From assembly GCA_028873515.1 (NCBI GenBank), contig JAGWIG010000006.1:1-64000 (forward strand): a DNA stretch of 64,000 bases, given 5' to 3'. The stretch is from Pseudomonadota bacterium (GTDB lineage Bacteria; Pseudomonadota; Gammaproteobacteria; Burkholderiales; REEB80). The stretch's first letter is position 1. Every line of letters begins with the position of its first letter. Below, in pieces: positions 36,387 to 45,445 of this stretch. A program made the translations under genes and the position numbers. Below the pieces are notes generated by a model. It was not told the DNA's origin. It searched no databases and saw nothing but the letters and a program-made list of their open reading frames with translations.

Positions 36387-36848
36387 TTAGCCAGAAAGCG
36401 CAGTTTTAATCAAACCGGAAACCACAGCCATATCAGCACGGCCACCCAACTCAGTTTTAACTACGGCCATGACACGACCCATGTCTTTCATTCCGCTCGC
36501 GCTTGTAGACAAGATAGCTGCTTTTACATACTCCATAACCTCAGTCTCACTAAGTGAGGCTGGCAAATAAGCCTCCAGCACTTTAGCTTCAGCTACCTCT
36601 CTGTCCACCAAGTCCTGTCTACCAGCAGCACCGTACTGGGCAATAGAATCCTGCCGTTGCTTAATCATTTTTCGAATGACCTCAATGACACCCTGGTCAT
36701 CCAGCATTTCTCCACCACCCTGCACCCGCCCATCAATTTCACGTTGACGAACAGCCGAAAACAACAAACGAAGCGTACCTAGCCGCGTCACGTCACGATC
36801 ACGCATCGCTTGCTTCATATCATCTGAGATTTGCTGCCTGAGGGTCAT
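36387..36848 (-). CDS. yqeY: YqeY/GatB-like protein
   Basis: This 153-residue protein is related to the C-terminal tRNA-binding domain of amidotransferase subunit GatB, with TLRQQISDDMKQAMRDRD at the start, TLRLLFSAVRQREID and VLEAYLPASLSETEV. Its exact role is unknown. The start at 36848 fits the family, 16 bases after the rpsU stop; the frame is open further upstream but would cover rpsU. It is a standard member of the rpsU-dnaG-rpoD operon in this group. Confidence 0.94.
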   Translation of the reverse strand: MTLRQQISDDMKQAMRDRDVTRLGTLRLLFSAVRQREIDGRVQGGGEMLDDQGVIEVIRKMIKQRQDSIAQYGAAGRQDLVDREVAEAKVLEAYLPASLSETEVMEYVKAAILSTSASGMKDMGRVMAVVKTELGGRADMAVVSGLIKTALSG

Positions 36849-36864
36849 AACACAATAAATCTGC

Positions 36865-37077
36865 TTAATATAATTTTGGAGGCAACGTCTGACTACGCAA
36901 TTTTTTGTAGTGGCGCTTGACAGCCGCAGCCTGTTTACGTTTCCGCTCAGCTGTTGGTTTCTCGTAAAATTCTCGCGCACGAAGCTCATTGAGCAAACCC
37001 GAACGTTCTATGGTTCGACGAAAACGCCGCAAGGCAACATCGAACGGCTCCCCTTCTTTTACACGAACACTTGGCAT
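36865..37077 (-). CDS. rpsU: 30S ribosomal protein S21
   Basis: The 70-residue protein starts [19 protein letters not shown] and has the basic [22 protein letters not shown] and the Lys/Arg-rich tail of S21. GGAGATTCC precedes ATG 37077. It heads the rpsU-yqeY-dnaG-rpoD operon; the promoter must lie in the 136 bases shared with the divergent tsaD gene. The open frame to 37140 is not part of the gene. Confidence 0.97.
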   Translation of the reverse strand: MPSVRVKEGEPFDVALRRFRRTIERSGLLNELRAREFYEKPTAERKRKQAAAVKRHYKKLRSQTLPPKLY

Positions 37078-37213
37078 GGAATCTCCGGCAAAAAATCCAA
37101 GTAAATTTGTAATTATATCTGCGCTTGCTATTCTTTTCAATCATGAGATTACATATTCTCTATCCCCCTCTGAATTCCTCAAGTATAATTCATGTTTTCT
37201 GAATGATGTTCCA

Positions 37214-38224
37214 ATGCTAGTCCTAGGAATTGAAACCTCATGTGATGAAACCGGGGTAGCCCTTTTTGATACCTATACAGGCCTGCTTGCACATGAACTC
37301 CACTCTCAGGTTTCAATGCATGCCGAATATGGAGGAGTAGTACCCGAGCTTGCATCACGAGATCATATTCGCCGAATTATTCCTCTTATACGTTCCACCC
37401 TCAAACAAGCAGATAGGCATCTTAAAGACATCAACGCAATTGCGTATACGAGAGGGCCTGGCCTAGCTGGCGCACTCCTTGTTGGAGCAGCAGTGGCGGA
37501 AGGGCTTGCTTACTCGCTCAATCTCCCCCGTATCGGCATACATCACCTCGAAGGCCATCTTCTTGCACCGCTTATCGAACCTTCTCCGCCAGAATTTCCA
37601 TTTATCGCGTTACTTGTTTCCGGCGGGCATACTCAGTTAATGAGAGTCAACGGGATAGGGAGCTACCGTTTACTTGGAGAAACCCTGGATGATGCTGCAG
37701 GTGAAGCTTTTGACAAGACTGCCAAACTATTAAATCTTGGCTATCCGGGAGGGCCTGCAATTTCAAAACTCGCAAGAACCGGAAACCCAGACCGTTTCAG
37801 GCTTCCACGCCCACTTATCAATTCAGGCGATCTTAACTTCAGCTTCAGCGGACTCAAAACTGCTGTATTAACTCTTGTAAACAATATTCCGGAAGATGAA
37901 AGCAATACCCGGGATATAGCGGCATCTTTTCAAAAAGCAATGGTAGACGTTTTAACTTCCAAGGCAATAGCGGCCCTTGATTACGAAAAATTACAAAGGC
38001 TGGTTGTAGCCGGAGGGGTTGGAGCCAACGAACAGTTAAGAGAAGCGATGGAGATAAAAATAACTAAACAAGGTGGGGCTGTTTACTATCCAAAACTTGA
38101 ATTTTGCACAGACAATGGTGCCATGATCGCTTTTGCCGGGGCAATGCGTCTATCAGAAGCAACAAAAAATCATGGGTTTTCCATATGCCCTCGCTGGCCC
38201 CTTGAAGGGTTAACCCTAGAATAG
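37214..38224 (+). CDS. tsaD: tRNA threonylcarbamoyladenosine transferase subunit TsaD
   Basis: TsaD, with TsaB and TsaE, attaches the threonylcarbamoyl group to A37 of tRNAs reading ANN codons. The 336-residue protein begins [19 protein letters not shown] (ASKHA ATP-binding fold), has the iron-binding [10 protein letters not shown], the phosphate loop [10 protein letters not shown] and [14 protein letters not shown], and ends with [12 protein letters not shown]. The ATG at 37214 is chosen from the family start. It is divergent from rpsU and abuts folB stop-to-stop. Confidence 0.97.
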   Translation: MLVLGIETSCDETGVALFDTYTGLLAHELHSQVSMHAEYGGVVPELASRDHIRRIIPLIRSTLKQADRHLKDINAIAYTRGPGLAGALLVGAAVAEGLAYSLNLPRIGIHHLEGHLLAPLIEPSPPEFPFIALLVSGGHTQLMRVNGIGSYRLLGETLDDAAGEAFDKTAKLLNLGYPGGPAISKLARTGNPDRFRLPRPLINSGDLNFSFSGLKTAVLTLVNNIPEDESNTRDIAASFQKAMVDVLTSKAIAALDYEKLQRLVVAGGVGANEQLREAMEIKITKQGGAVYYPKLEFCTDNGAMIAFAGAMRLSEATKNHGFSICPRWPLEGLTLE

Positions 38225-38581
38225 CTATGAACAATGCCTCCTTTCAATCATGACTCCAACTTCTGCTACATAAGGCAAAATATTCTGCTTCGTTACCCGG
38301 ATACGAACCCATGGAGTTTTAAACTCATTCAACAAAAATTCAGCAACGAATTCAGCCAGCTTTTCAACCAAATAAAAGCTCTGGCGTGGAAGTTCCTGCT
38401 GAAGGCTGGCAACCACCTTTGCATAATCGATAGTATCCTTCACATCATCACTGTGGGGTATACTGCTTTCTGCTATAGCAATTTCCAAATCAAGCCTTAT
38501 TTCCTGGGCAGCCTGACGCTCCCATTCATAAACGCCAATGACGAGAGCAATACGAAAATCCTTGATGAATATAATATCCAT
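38225..38581 (-). CDS. folB: Dihydroneopterin aldolase
   Basis: FolB converts dihydroneopterin to hydroxymethyl-dihydropterin, the substrate of FolK. The 118-residue protein shows MDIIFIKDFRIALVIGVYEWE, the catalytic region DTIDYAKVV, FYLVEKLAEFVAEFLL with the pterin-binding Glu, and the conserved lysine in RVTKQNILPYVAEVGV. ATG 38581 has AGGA upstream. Its stop TAG directly abuts the tsaD stop on the other strand (TAGCTA). It is divergent from plsY with a 38-base gap, an order common in proteobacteria. Confidence 0.95.
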   Translation of the reverse strand: MDIIFIKDFRIALVIGVYEWERQAAQEIRLDLEIAIAESSIPHSDDVKDTIDYAKVVASLQQELPRQSFYLVEKLAEFVAEFLLNEFKTPWVRIRVTKQNILPYVAEVGVMIERRHCS

Positions 38582-38619
38582 TATTCCTGGCTTCAAATAG
38601 ACGGCCATAACTTACCGCA

Positions 38620-39222
38620 ATGAACATAACCTTATTATCACTAATGTTTGCAGGCTATCTTATCGGCTCTTTGTCCTTTGCTATAATAATTAGCCGTGCT
38701 TTTCAGCTCCCCGATCCCAGAACATTTGGTTCAGGCAACCCTGGTGCTACCAATGTTTTACGAAGCGGGAATAAAAAAGCTGCTGCACTTACCCTGTTTG
38801 GAGATGCCATAAAAGGGTGGCTCGCCGTCTTTTTAGCTCAAAGGCTAACCAGCTTGCCAGGAATAGGAACGCCTGGAATTGCCTGGGTTGCCATAGCAGT
38901 TTTTATTGGTCATCTTTACCCCATATATTTTCAATTCAGAGGGGGAAAAGGTGTTGCAACAGCTCTAGGCATACTCCTCGCTTTTTCCCTAAAACTCGGC
39001 ATTTGCGTAGCACTTGTCTGGCTTATCGTTGCCAAACTGTTTCGCATTTCTTCCTTTTCTGCCTTGGCTGCAACTATCTCTGCCCCGTTTTTTGCACTGA
39101 TATTCCTTACTGAGCCTTCATGGAAATGGAGTGTCAGCGCGATTGCTTTGATCCTCATTGCACGACATAAAACCAATATCCAGAAACTGTTATCAGGGAA
39201 AGAAACTAAAATTGGCAATTAA
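38620..39222 (+). CDS. plsY: Glycerol-3-phosphate acyltransferase PlsY
   Basis: PlsY is an inner-membrane enzyme that acylates glycerol-3-phosphate with acyl-phosphate, starting phospholipid synthesis. The 200-residue sequence has about five hydrophobic segments and all three cytoplasmic motifs: GSGNPGATNVLR, GHLYPIYFQFRGGKGVATALG and the late ARHKTNIQKLLSG. It is divergent from folB, with the start close to the folB start. The stop codon overlaps that of ogt on the opposite strand. Confidence 0.96.
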   Translation: MNITLLSLMFAGYLIGSLSFAIIISRAFQLPDPRTFGSGNPGATNVLRSGNKKAAALTLFGDAIKGWLAVFLAQRLTSLPGIGTPGIAWVAIAVFIGHLYPIYFQFRGGKGVATALGILLAFSLKLGICVALVWLIVAKLFRISSFSALAATISAPFFALIFLTEPSWKWSVSAIALILIARHKTNIQKLLSGKETKIGN

Positions 39223-39719
39223 TTAAAGCATACGCCTTCATGAGCAAGCAACCATCTTTTTACAGTGATATAAGCACCATCTCGAGTATGGTTGAATCCT
39301 CCCATCCCCCTCTTGGAAACGATTCGGTGACACGGAATAACAATGGGCAATGGATTAGCGGCACAGGCACCACCCACTGCTCTGGGGCCGCTGACTAGCT
39401 CATCAGCAACATCACCGTAAGTACGTACTGAACCAACGGGGATATACATCATCATCTGCCACACACGACGCTGAAAATCTGATCCAGACAATGCAACCGG
39501 AAGACTAAAAATATGCTTCGGATCAGCAAAATAGGCATCTAATTCAGCAAAAACAGCGGCAGCAATACGGGTAGTCGGTGGACTATATTGGGAACCCTGC
39601 AGAAAATCTATGCGATTGAGTACATCATGTCGAGCGAATACGGCAAGCGCACCAAATGGCGCGCTATATATGCCGTCGTGCTTATCACATGAGTTCATCG
39701 CCATGACAGCAGCAATCAT
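39219..39719 (-). CDS. ogt: Methylated-DNA-protein-cysteine methyltransferase
   Basis: This repairs O6-methylguanine by moving the alkyl group to its own cysteine. The active site is PLPIVIPCHRIV with the acceptor Cys, preceded by GTGS-like VGSVRTYGDVA and the DNA-binding helix. At 166 residues it is a stand-alone Ogt without the Ada regulatory domain. The start is uncertain: ATG 39719 is used, with 39704 and 39698 as alternatives; the longer frame would overlap rplS. It converges on plsY with overlapping stops and follows rplS by a few bases. Confidence 0.92.
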   Translation of the reverse strand: MIAAVMAMNSCDKHDGIYSAPFGALAVFARHDVLNRIDFLQGSQYSPPTTRIAAAVFAELDAYFADPKHIFSLPVALSGSDFQRRVWQMMMYIPVGSVRTYGDVADELVSGPRAVGGACAANPLPIVIPCHRIVSKRGMGGFNHTRDGAYITVKRWLLAHEGVCFN

Positions 39720-39726
39720 TCCAAGC

Positions 39727-40095
39727 TTAAACAGTTGCTCTACGTGCCAACTTCTCACGGATACGAGCGGATTTTCCAGAACGGTCCCGTAAATAATAAA
39801 GCTTAGCACGTCGAACATCACCACGACGTTTGACTTCAATGCTTGCTATAAGGGGCGAATAGGATTGAAACGTTCTTTCTACACCCTCACCAGCTGAAAT
39901 CTTGCGTACAATAAAAGAAGAATTCAATCCACGATTCCGCTTTGCAATAACTACACCTTCATATGCCTGAAGGCGCTCACGGCTTCCTTCTTTTACTTTC
40001 ACATTGACGACTATCGTATCTCCAGGCGCAAAGTCCGGCAGTTCCTTTTTCAGGCGGGCAATTTCCTCCTGCTCCAATCTAGCAATCAAGTCCAT
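39727..40095 (-). CDS. rplS: 50S ribosomal protein L19
   Basis: The 122-residue protein shows [59 protein letters not shown] and the tail [20 protein letters not shown], all typical of L19. GGAG is upstream of ATG 40095, which lies 4 bases after the trmD stop. It ends the rpsP-rimM-trmD-rplS operon. Confidence 0.97.
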   Translation of the reverse strand: MDLIARLEQEEIARLKKELPDFAPGDTIVVNVKVKEGSRERLQAYEGVVIAKRNRGLNSSFIVRKISAGEGVERTFQSYSPLIASIEVKRRGDVRRAKLYYLRDRSGKSARIREKLARRATV

Positions 40096-40099
40096 CTTG

Positions 40100-40861
40100 T
40101 TACTCCTTGTCATTCATATCCTGTTTAAACTCATCCAGTAACAGTTGTTCCCTGGAGTCAAGTCCACGATCTTTAAGCAAATCTGGCCGCCTGAGCCAAG
40201 TTCTTCCTAAGGACTGCATCAAACGCCAACGTTTAATATTTGCATGATTACCTGACAGAAGCACTGCCGGGACACACTTTCCATCATACACCTCGGGGCG
40301 CGTATAATGGGGATAATCAAGCAATCCATCGCTGAATGAATCCTGTGTGGCCGATTCAGCATCCCCCAGAACCCCGGGCAGCAACCTTATGATTCCATCC
40401 AGCAGCATCATTGCTGGCAACTCTCCGCCAGACAGAACATAGTTTCCTACCGAGTATTCCCGATCGACCACCTGTTCAATCAGACGCTCATCAATTCCTT
40501 CATAACGGCCGCAAAGAAGAATGAGCCCCTCTTCCGAACCAAGCTCCATCAAATCGTCCTGATCAAGCAGCTTTCCCTGTGGGGTTAGATGAACGACCAG
40601 CGAACGTTTAACCCCTGCCAGTTGCTGCCTGCTTCGGGCGGCTTCAATTGCCAAGGCAAGAGGCTCAACCATCATGATCATGCCTGGACCACCCCCATAA
40701 GGACGATCATCTATGGTTCTGTATGCATCCTTGGTAAAATCCCTGGGATCCCAAGCTTGCAAAACATATACAGATTGATCATAAGCCCGCCTGGTCACCC
40801 CATATTTCGTCAAGGCATCAAACATCTTAGGAAACAAAGTCAAAACGTCGTAATGTTTCAG
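40100..40861 (-). CDS. trmD: tRNA (guanine-37-N1)-methyltransferase
   Basis: TrmD methylates G37 of tRNAs with SAM, preventing frameshifts. The SPOUT knot motifs are plain: [26 protein letters not shown] and [16 protein letters not shown], with Asp and Arg catalytic residues, and [13 protein letters not shown]. The conserved N-terminal strand ([14 protein letters not shown]) can be included only if translation begins at CTG 40861, six bases after AAGGAG. No in-frame ATG or GTG precedes it. The first ATG (40865) is out of frame. TTG 40843 or ATG 40825 would remove conserved residues. Length 253 from CTG. It lies between rimM and rplS. Confidence 0.94.
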   Translation of the reverse strand: MKHYDVLTLFPKMFDALTKYGVTRRAYDQSVYVLQAWDPRDFTKDAYRTIDDRPYGGGPGMIMMVEPLALAIEAARSRQQLAGVKRSLVVHLTPQGKLLDQDDLMELGSEEGLILLCGRYEGIDERLIEQVVDREYSVGNYVLSGGELPAMMLLDGIIRLLPGVLGDAESATQDSFSDGLLDYPHYTRPEVYDGKCVPAVLLSGNHANIKRWRLMQSLGRTWLRRPDLLKDRGLDSREQLLLDEFKQDMNDKE

Positions 40862-40883
40862 CCATTTCTCCTTGATGCTTAAC

Positions 40884-41375
40884 CTAGAAATCGCTATCCC
40901 AATCTACTAGAATGCGACGACCTTTCAAATCTACCTCAACAACAACTGAAGCAATAAAAGGAATCAATCTTTCACGGCTATTATGCACCACAAGAACATC
41001 ATTGGCCCCGGTAGATATTAAATGATCAACAACACCCAAACTTGTGCCATTACGATTCATCAACACTTCCATACCCACCAAATCCTGCCAGTAATACTCA
41101 CCTTCAGAGGTTTCTGGCAAAGCCTGCCTGAGTACCATAATGTCTTGACCAACAAGAGTCTCTGCGCTATCTCGATCTTCAATGCCTTCGAGTTTCGCGA
41201 CAATCCACTGGCCGTGCATACCCACATCCTGTACCCTTCGCTCTTCAAGTCCTGAAGGGCCGGAAAGGTTCCAGACTGAATAATCAAGCAAATTAGCAGG
41301 TGGGTCTGTAAAGCTCTGGACACGAACCCAGCCGCGAACACCGAAAGGTGCACGGATGCGGCCCATGACAAGCAT
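40884..41375 (-). CDS. rimM: 16S rRNA-processing protein RimM
   Basis: RimM binds S19 and helps mature the 30S head. The 163-residue protein begins [23 protein letters not shown], continues with [15 protein letters not shown], and contains the PRC-barrel part [11 protein letters not shown]...[17 protein letters not shown] and the ending [14 protein letters not shown]. It starts 3 bases after the rpsP stop and ends 22 bases before the trmD CTG. Confidence 0.96.
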   Translation of the reverse strand: MLVMGRIRAPFGVRGWVRVQSFTDPPANLLDYSVWNLSGPSGLEERRVQDVGMHGQWIVAKLEGIEDRDSAETLVGQDIMVLRQALPETSEGEYYWQDLVGMEVLMNRNGTSLGVVDHLISTGANDVLVVHNSRERLIPFIASVVVEVDLKGRRILVDWDSDF

Positions 41376-41378
41376 AAA

Positions 41379-41624
41379 CTACTTTTTTGCCACGGATTTA
41401 ACCAGTCGCGCTACCGTATCCGAAAGTTGCGCACCCTTTGAACGCCAATATTCAATCCGGCTGCTATCAATACGAAGAGCCTCCTGCTTGCCGGCTGCAA
41501 CAGGATTATAAAAACCGACGCGTTCAATAAAACGGCCATCACGCCGATTACGCGAATCAGCTACAACAACATTATAAAACGGGTGTTTCTTGGCACCGCC
41601 ACGACTAAGTCGAATAATTACCAT
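41379..41624 (-). CDS. rpsP: 30S ribosomal protein S16
   Basis: The 81-residue protein starts [25 protein letters not shown] and continues [17 protein letters not shown], diagnostic for S16. ATG 41624 is taken rather than the frame start at 41642. It heads rpsP-rimM-trmD-rplS, about 77 bases after ffh ends, on the same strand. Confidence 0.97.
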   Translation of the reverse strand: MVIIRLSRGGAKKHPFYNVVVADSRNRRDGRFIERVGFYNPVAAGKQEALRIDSSRIEYWRSKGAQLSDTVARLVKSVAKK

Positions 41625-41701
41625 AATCTGCCTATATATCAAAGACCGAAAAAGGTATTGAGTTTACGATAAAATCTAATGTCTTGGCAAGATCTTGTGT
41701 C

Positions 41702-43054
41702 TTAGTGACGGCGCATGGGTATCATCGACTGCATTTGTCTCATCATCTTACCCATCCCACCCCGGGACAAGGTTTTCATCATTTTCTGCATCTGTTCAAA
41801 CTGAGCCAGAAGACGATTCACATCCTGAACTTGAACACCAGCCCCTGCCGCGATCCGCCGCTTACGGGCTGCCTTGATAATCTCTGGTTTGGCGCGTTCA
41901 AGCGGTGTCATGGAATTAATAATTCCTTCAACTCGTCCTAAAACTTTGTCATTACCGGCAGTATTTGCAGACAGTTTTGCATATTCCTGTGGTAATTTAT
42001 CAAGAAGTGATGTCACACCGCCCATTTTCCGCATCTGAACCATCTGTAATTTAAAGTCTTCAAGATCAAAACCCTTTCCAGCTTTAATTTTACGGGCAAA
42101 TTTTTCAGCTTCTTCGGTATCCACACCCCGACGTGCTTCTTCAATAAGACCGATTACATCTCCCATCCCTAAAATACGGGATGCCATTCTTTCAGGGTGA
42201 AAGGGTTCTAATCCAGTAAGTTTTTCACCAACTCCTGCAAATTTGATTGGTACCCCTGTAATCGCTCTCACGGATAATGCCGCCCCTCCACGCGCATCAC
42301 CATCAAGCTTCGTAATAATCACCCCTGTAAGCGGTAATGAATCCGCAAAAGCACGTGCAGTATTTACAGCATCCTGACCCTGCATAGAATCCACCACATA
42401 AAATGTTTCTATTGGATTGGTCAGTTCATGAAGGAGACGAATTTCGGACATCATGGCTTCATCAATTGATAGACGACCCGCAGTATCAATTATCAAAACA
42501 TCCTGATAATGACGCTTTGCGTAATCAATTGCATTTTTGGCGATTTCAATCGGCGTATCTGAAATTTCTCCTTTAAAAAAATCAGCATTTGCCTGACTGG
42601 CAAGTGTCTGCAACTGTTCCACAGCTGCTGGACGATATACATCACAGCTTACCAGCAACACCTTTTTACGCAGGTCCTCCCGAATTAATCGGGCGAGCTT
42701 CCCTGCAGTGGTAGTTTTTCCAGCTCCTTGCAACCCGGCAAGCAAAATTATAGCCGGTGGGCGGGTTGCCAAATTCAGTGGCGAATGTTCTGCTCCCATA
42801 AGCCTTGTCAATTCATTATGAACCACACCAATGACAGCCTGACCGGGGCTTAGGTTGCGCAACACTTCCTGACCTAACGCCCTGACTTTTACTGCAGAGA
42901 TAAAATCTCGTACAACCGGCAAGGCAACATCGGCTTCAAGCAATGCCATCCGCACATCACGCAACGCGTCCTGAATATTGTCCTCGCTAAGCCGTGCCTG
43001 TCCACGAAGACTTTTAACCACTGAAGATAAACGCTGGGATAAATTATCAAACAT
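41702..43054 (-). CDS. ffh: Signal recognition particle protein Ffh
   Basis: Ffh with 4.5S RNA targets membrane proteins to the translocon. The N domain (MFDNLSQRLSSVVKSLRG) is followed by the G domain with GLQGAGKTTTAGKLA, DTAGRL and TKLDGDARGGAALS, and the methionine-rich M domain at the C-terminus (QMQKMMKTLSRGGMGKMMRQ). The start at 43054 gives 450 residues. It precedes rpsP and is divergent from the CcsA-like gene. The SRP RNA gene is not in the window. Confidence 0.97.
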   Translation of the reverse strand: MFDNLSQRLSSVVKSLRGQARLSEDNIQDALRDVRMALLEADVALPVVRDFISAVKVRALGQEVLRNLSPGQAVIGVVHNELTRLMGAEHSPLNLATRPPAIILLAGLQGAGKTTTAGKLARLIREDLRKKVLLVSCDVYRPAAVEQLQTLASQANADFFKGEISDTPIEIAKNAIDYAKRHYQDVLIIDTAGRLSIDEAMMSEIRLLHELTNPIETFYVVDSMQGQDAVNTARAFADSLPLTGVIITKLDGDARGGAALSVRAITGVPIKFAGVGEKLTGLEPFHPERMASRILGMGDVIGLIEEARRGVDTEEAEKFARKIKAGKGFDLEDFKLQMVQMRKMGGVTSLLDKLPQEYAKLSANTAGNDKVLGRVEGIINSMTPLERAKPEIIKAARKRRIAAGAGVQVQDVNRLLAQFEQMQKMMKTLSRGGMGKMMRQMQSMIPMRRH

Positions 43055-43177
43055 GTGTCCCTCAAAATAACGAAGCTTACAAATAAGTATTATACTCTTC
43101 CAGGCCAAACAGATCCTGCAGGCAGTCATTATGCTAGAATCGTGTAAATTACAAAAACAGAAAATCAGGAGATCCTG

Positions 43178-43999
43178 TTGGCAAATCTGCCTCTTTATCT
43201 TTTAACTGCACTTCTATATGCCGCACTTGGTATTCGCTTTTGGCAAGGGGATCATGCTGTATCCCCAGGCAGCGTTCGAGCCAAAATCCTGCACTTAGTC
43301 GTACTGATCCCCCTGATCGCTCACGCATTACTGCTCTACCGGACCATTGAAACACCCACCGGTTTTAATCTGGGTTTTGGAGAAACATTATCAATTATTG
43401 TCTGGCTTACCGTTTTTATCTACTGGCTTGCAAATTTCACGCATGAATTAGAGGGCTTTCAAGCCATCGTATTTCCAGTTGCGACAATCTGTATACTAGT
43501 CCCACTCATTTGGCCATCTCATCACATCATTCCACATACTGGCCTGCTGTATTTAAAATTACACCTGCTTATTGCCTTTCTTGCCTATAGCCTTTTTACT
43601 ATTGCAGCCTGGCATGCCTTAATCATTACTATCGCAGAACGCGGATTACACGGTGGTCGTCTCCCACGCGTTTTTTCCCACCTTCCTCCTTTATTAAGTA
43701 TGGAAAAACTACTGTTCCGACTCATCACGAGTGGTTTTGCCCTGCTGACCCTGGCTGTTCTAAGTGGGATGCTTTTTTCGGAAGAGCTTTTTGGCAAACC
43801 GCTAGAACTCAATAAAAATACAGTATTTGCCTCTCTCTCGTGGTTCATTTTTGCCATCCTGCTTACAGGGCGACATTTTTATGGATGGAGAGGCAGAACA
43901 GCTACCCGGTTCACCTTGATCGGTTCATTTATGCTTGTTCTTGCCTATCTTGGTTCCCGTTTTGTGCTAGATGTACTACTCCATCACGTATCATCTTGA
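43178..43999 (+). CDS. CcsA/YpjD-like inner-membrane protein (cytochrome c assembly family)
   Basis: This 273-residue protein has eight hydrophobic segments and resembles the haem-handling CcsA/CcmC family: histidines in the loop WPSHHIIPHTGLLYLKLHLLIAFLAYSLF and the late GRHFYGWRGRTATRFTLIGS. Proteins of this short YpjD type sit beside ffh in many betaproteobacteria and gammaproteobacteria; the role is unproven. The start is TTG 43178 with AGGAG about 6 bases upstream. A CorC-like gene follows 58 bases later, so they probably form an operon. Confidence 0.85.
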   Translation: MANLPLYLLTALLYAALGIRFWQGDHAVSPGSVRAKILHLVVLIPLIAHALLLYRTIETPTGFNLGFGETLSIIVWLTVFIYWLANFTHELEGFQAIVFPVATICILVPLIWPSHHIIPHTGLLYLKLHLLIAFLAYSLFTIAAWHALIITIAERGLHGGRLPRVFSHLPPLLSMEKLLFRLITSGFALLTLAVLSGMLFSEELFGKPLELNKNTVFASLSWFIFAILLTGRHFYGWRGRTATRFTLIGSFMLVLAYLGSRFVLDVLLHHVSS

Positions 44000-44057
44000 A
44001 CAACAAATAAAAATAAGTTTAATATGCAAACTTCACATAGCCTGAAAGCAGGTAAAG

Positions 44058-45341
44058 TTGACCCATATTCATTTGAGTGTACTTCTTAGTACTCTCGTTT
44101 TGCTTCTCATTTTGTCGGGGTTTTTTGCTGCATCAGAAACCAGTCTAATGGCACTTAATCGCTATCGCCTGCGACACCTGGTAAAAACGGGAGAAAAAGG
44201 TGCAAGACGAGCAACCTTCCTCCTGTCCAGGACTGACAAATTGCTTGGTGTATTGTCACTAGGCAATAACTTGCTCAATGCAGCCGCAGCGGCACTTGTA
44301 ACCATAATCTGCGTCAGTCTGCTAGGTAATAATAAATGGGCTCTGACCTTAGGTACACTTATTGTTACATTTGCCATTCTGGTCTTTTCCGAAATCACAC
44401 CTAAAGTACTAGGCGCCACATATACAGAACCCATAGCTTTTTTTGCAAGCGCGATTCTCATTCCAATGTTAAGGATCTGTTACCCTATTGTCTGGTTTGT
44501 AAATCTGTTTGTTTCTGGTTTACTACGCATCATCGGCCTCACACCCAAACTTAACCCCAAAAATATCCGTCTTGGAATGGCTGAGCTTCGTACCTTGGTC
44601 ATGGAATCCGGTCCATTTATTCCAAAACATCACCAAAGGATTCTTGTCAATCTGTTTGAACTTGAAAAAACAACGGTTGATGACATCATGACCCCACGTG
44701 GGCAAATTGAATCTGTTGATATTGAAGGAGATTTTGAAATGCTCTCCGAACAGCTATCAACAAGCAATCATACCAAGATCGTCATACATTCCGGCGGGCT
44801 TGACAGCTTAATTGGAATCGTCCGGATGCGAGATGTTCTGCATCTTATGCGAATTGGAAACTTTAACCGGGATACTCTAAAGCAAATCACCCAGCCACCC
44901 TATTTCATTCCTGAAGGCACACCCTTATTATCCCAACTTCAAATGTTTCAGGAGAATCAGGAACAACTAGGACTTGTTGTAGATGAATATGGTGACCTGC
45001 TTGGTCTTCTAACACTTGAAGATATTCTTGAAGAAATCGTCGGTGAATTTTCAGCAGGAAATGCAACTGCACTCGGCGCAAGGAAGCTTGCCGACGGCAG
45101 CTATCTCGCAGGAGGTTCTATCCTAATCAAGGATCTCAATCGAAAATTGGGGATGCAATTACCCACAAAAGGGCCTCGAACGCTTAATGGACTCATTCTT
45201 GAACACTTTCAAGATATCCCGGAAACAGGAGTAACCTTCAAAATCAATGGCCATACCATTGAAATTATCCATGTTCATGATCACCAGGTCCGCACAGCAA
45301 AAGTGACCCCTCCAACTGACCCTGAGCATCCCTTGTCCTAA
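44058..45341 (+). CDS. CorB/CorC-type protein: CNNM (DUF21), CBS pair and CorC/HlyC domain
   Basis: This 427-residue membrane protein is related to the magnesium-handling CorB/CNNM family. Domains: an N-terminal DUF21 part with three or four membrane helices (SGFFAASETSLMALNRYRLRHL is the signature), two CBS domains (TVDDIMTPRGQIESVD and VDEYGDLLGLLTLEDILEEIVGE), and the C-terminal transporter-associated domain (ADGSYLAGGSILIKDLNRKLG). The start is a TTG at 44058 with AGG upstream. Ion specificity is not shown by sequence. Confidence 0.9.
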   Translation: MTHIHLSVLLSTLVLLLILSGFFAASETSLMALNRYRLRHLVKTGEKGARRATFLLSRTDKLLGVLSLGNNLLNAAAAALVTIICVSLLGNNKWALTLGTLIVTFAILVFSEITPKVLGATYTEPIAFFASAILIPMLRICYPIVWFVNLFVSGLLRIIGLTPKLNPKNIRLGMAELRTLVMESGPFIPKHHQRILVNLFELEKTTVDDIMTPRGQIESVDIEGDFEMLSEQLSTSNHTKIVIHSGGLDSLIGIVRMRDVLHLMRIGNFNRDTLKQITQPPYFIPEGTPLLSQLQMFQENQEQLGLVVDEYGDLLGLLTLEDILEEIVGEFSAGNATALGARKLADGSYLAGGSILIKDLNRKLGMQLPTKGPRTLNGLILEHFQDIPETGVTFKINGHTIEIIHVHDHQVRTAKVTPPTDPEHPLS

Positions 45342-45445
45342 ACTTAAAATTTCTGATAAACATCATAAAACGCTTCTTTACAAATGCCTTTACTACATGC
45401 CAAGATGATTAACATTTATTTAACCCGAATAAACAGCATCAACAT

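Noticed and set aside
36849-36989. N-terminal extension of yqeY over rpsU
   Set aside because: The extension is antisense-free but lies over rpsU coding sequence in another frame; family YqeY proteins start at MTLRQQI.
40829-40865. ATG 40865 as the trmD start
   Set aside because: It is out of frame with trmD and meets a stop after 12 codons, although its product begins with an RFD stretch that loosely resembles the TrmD N-terminus.
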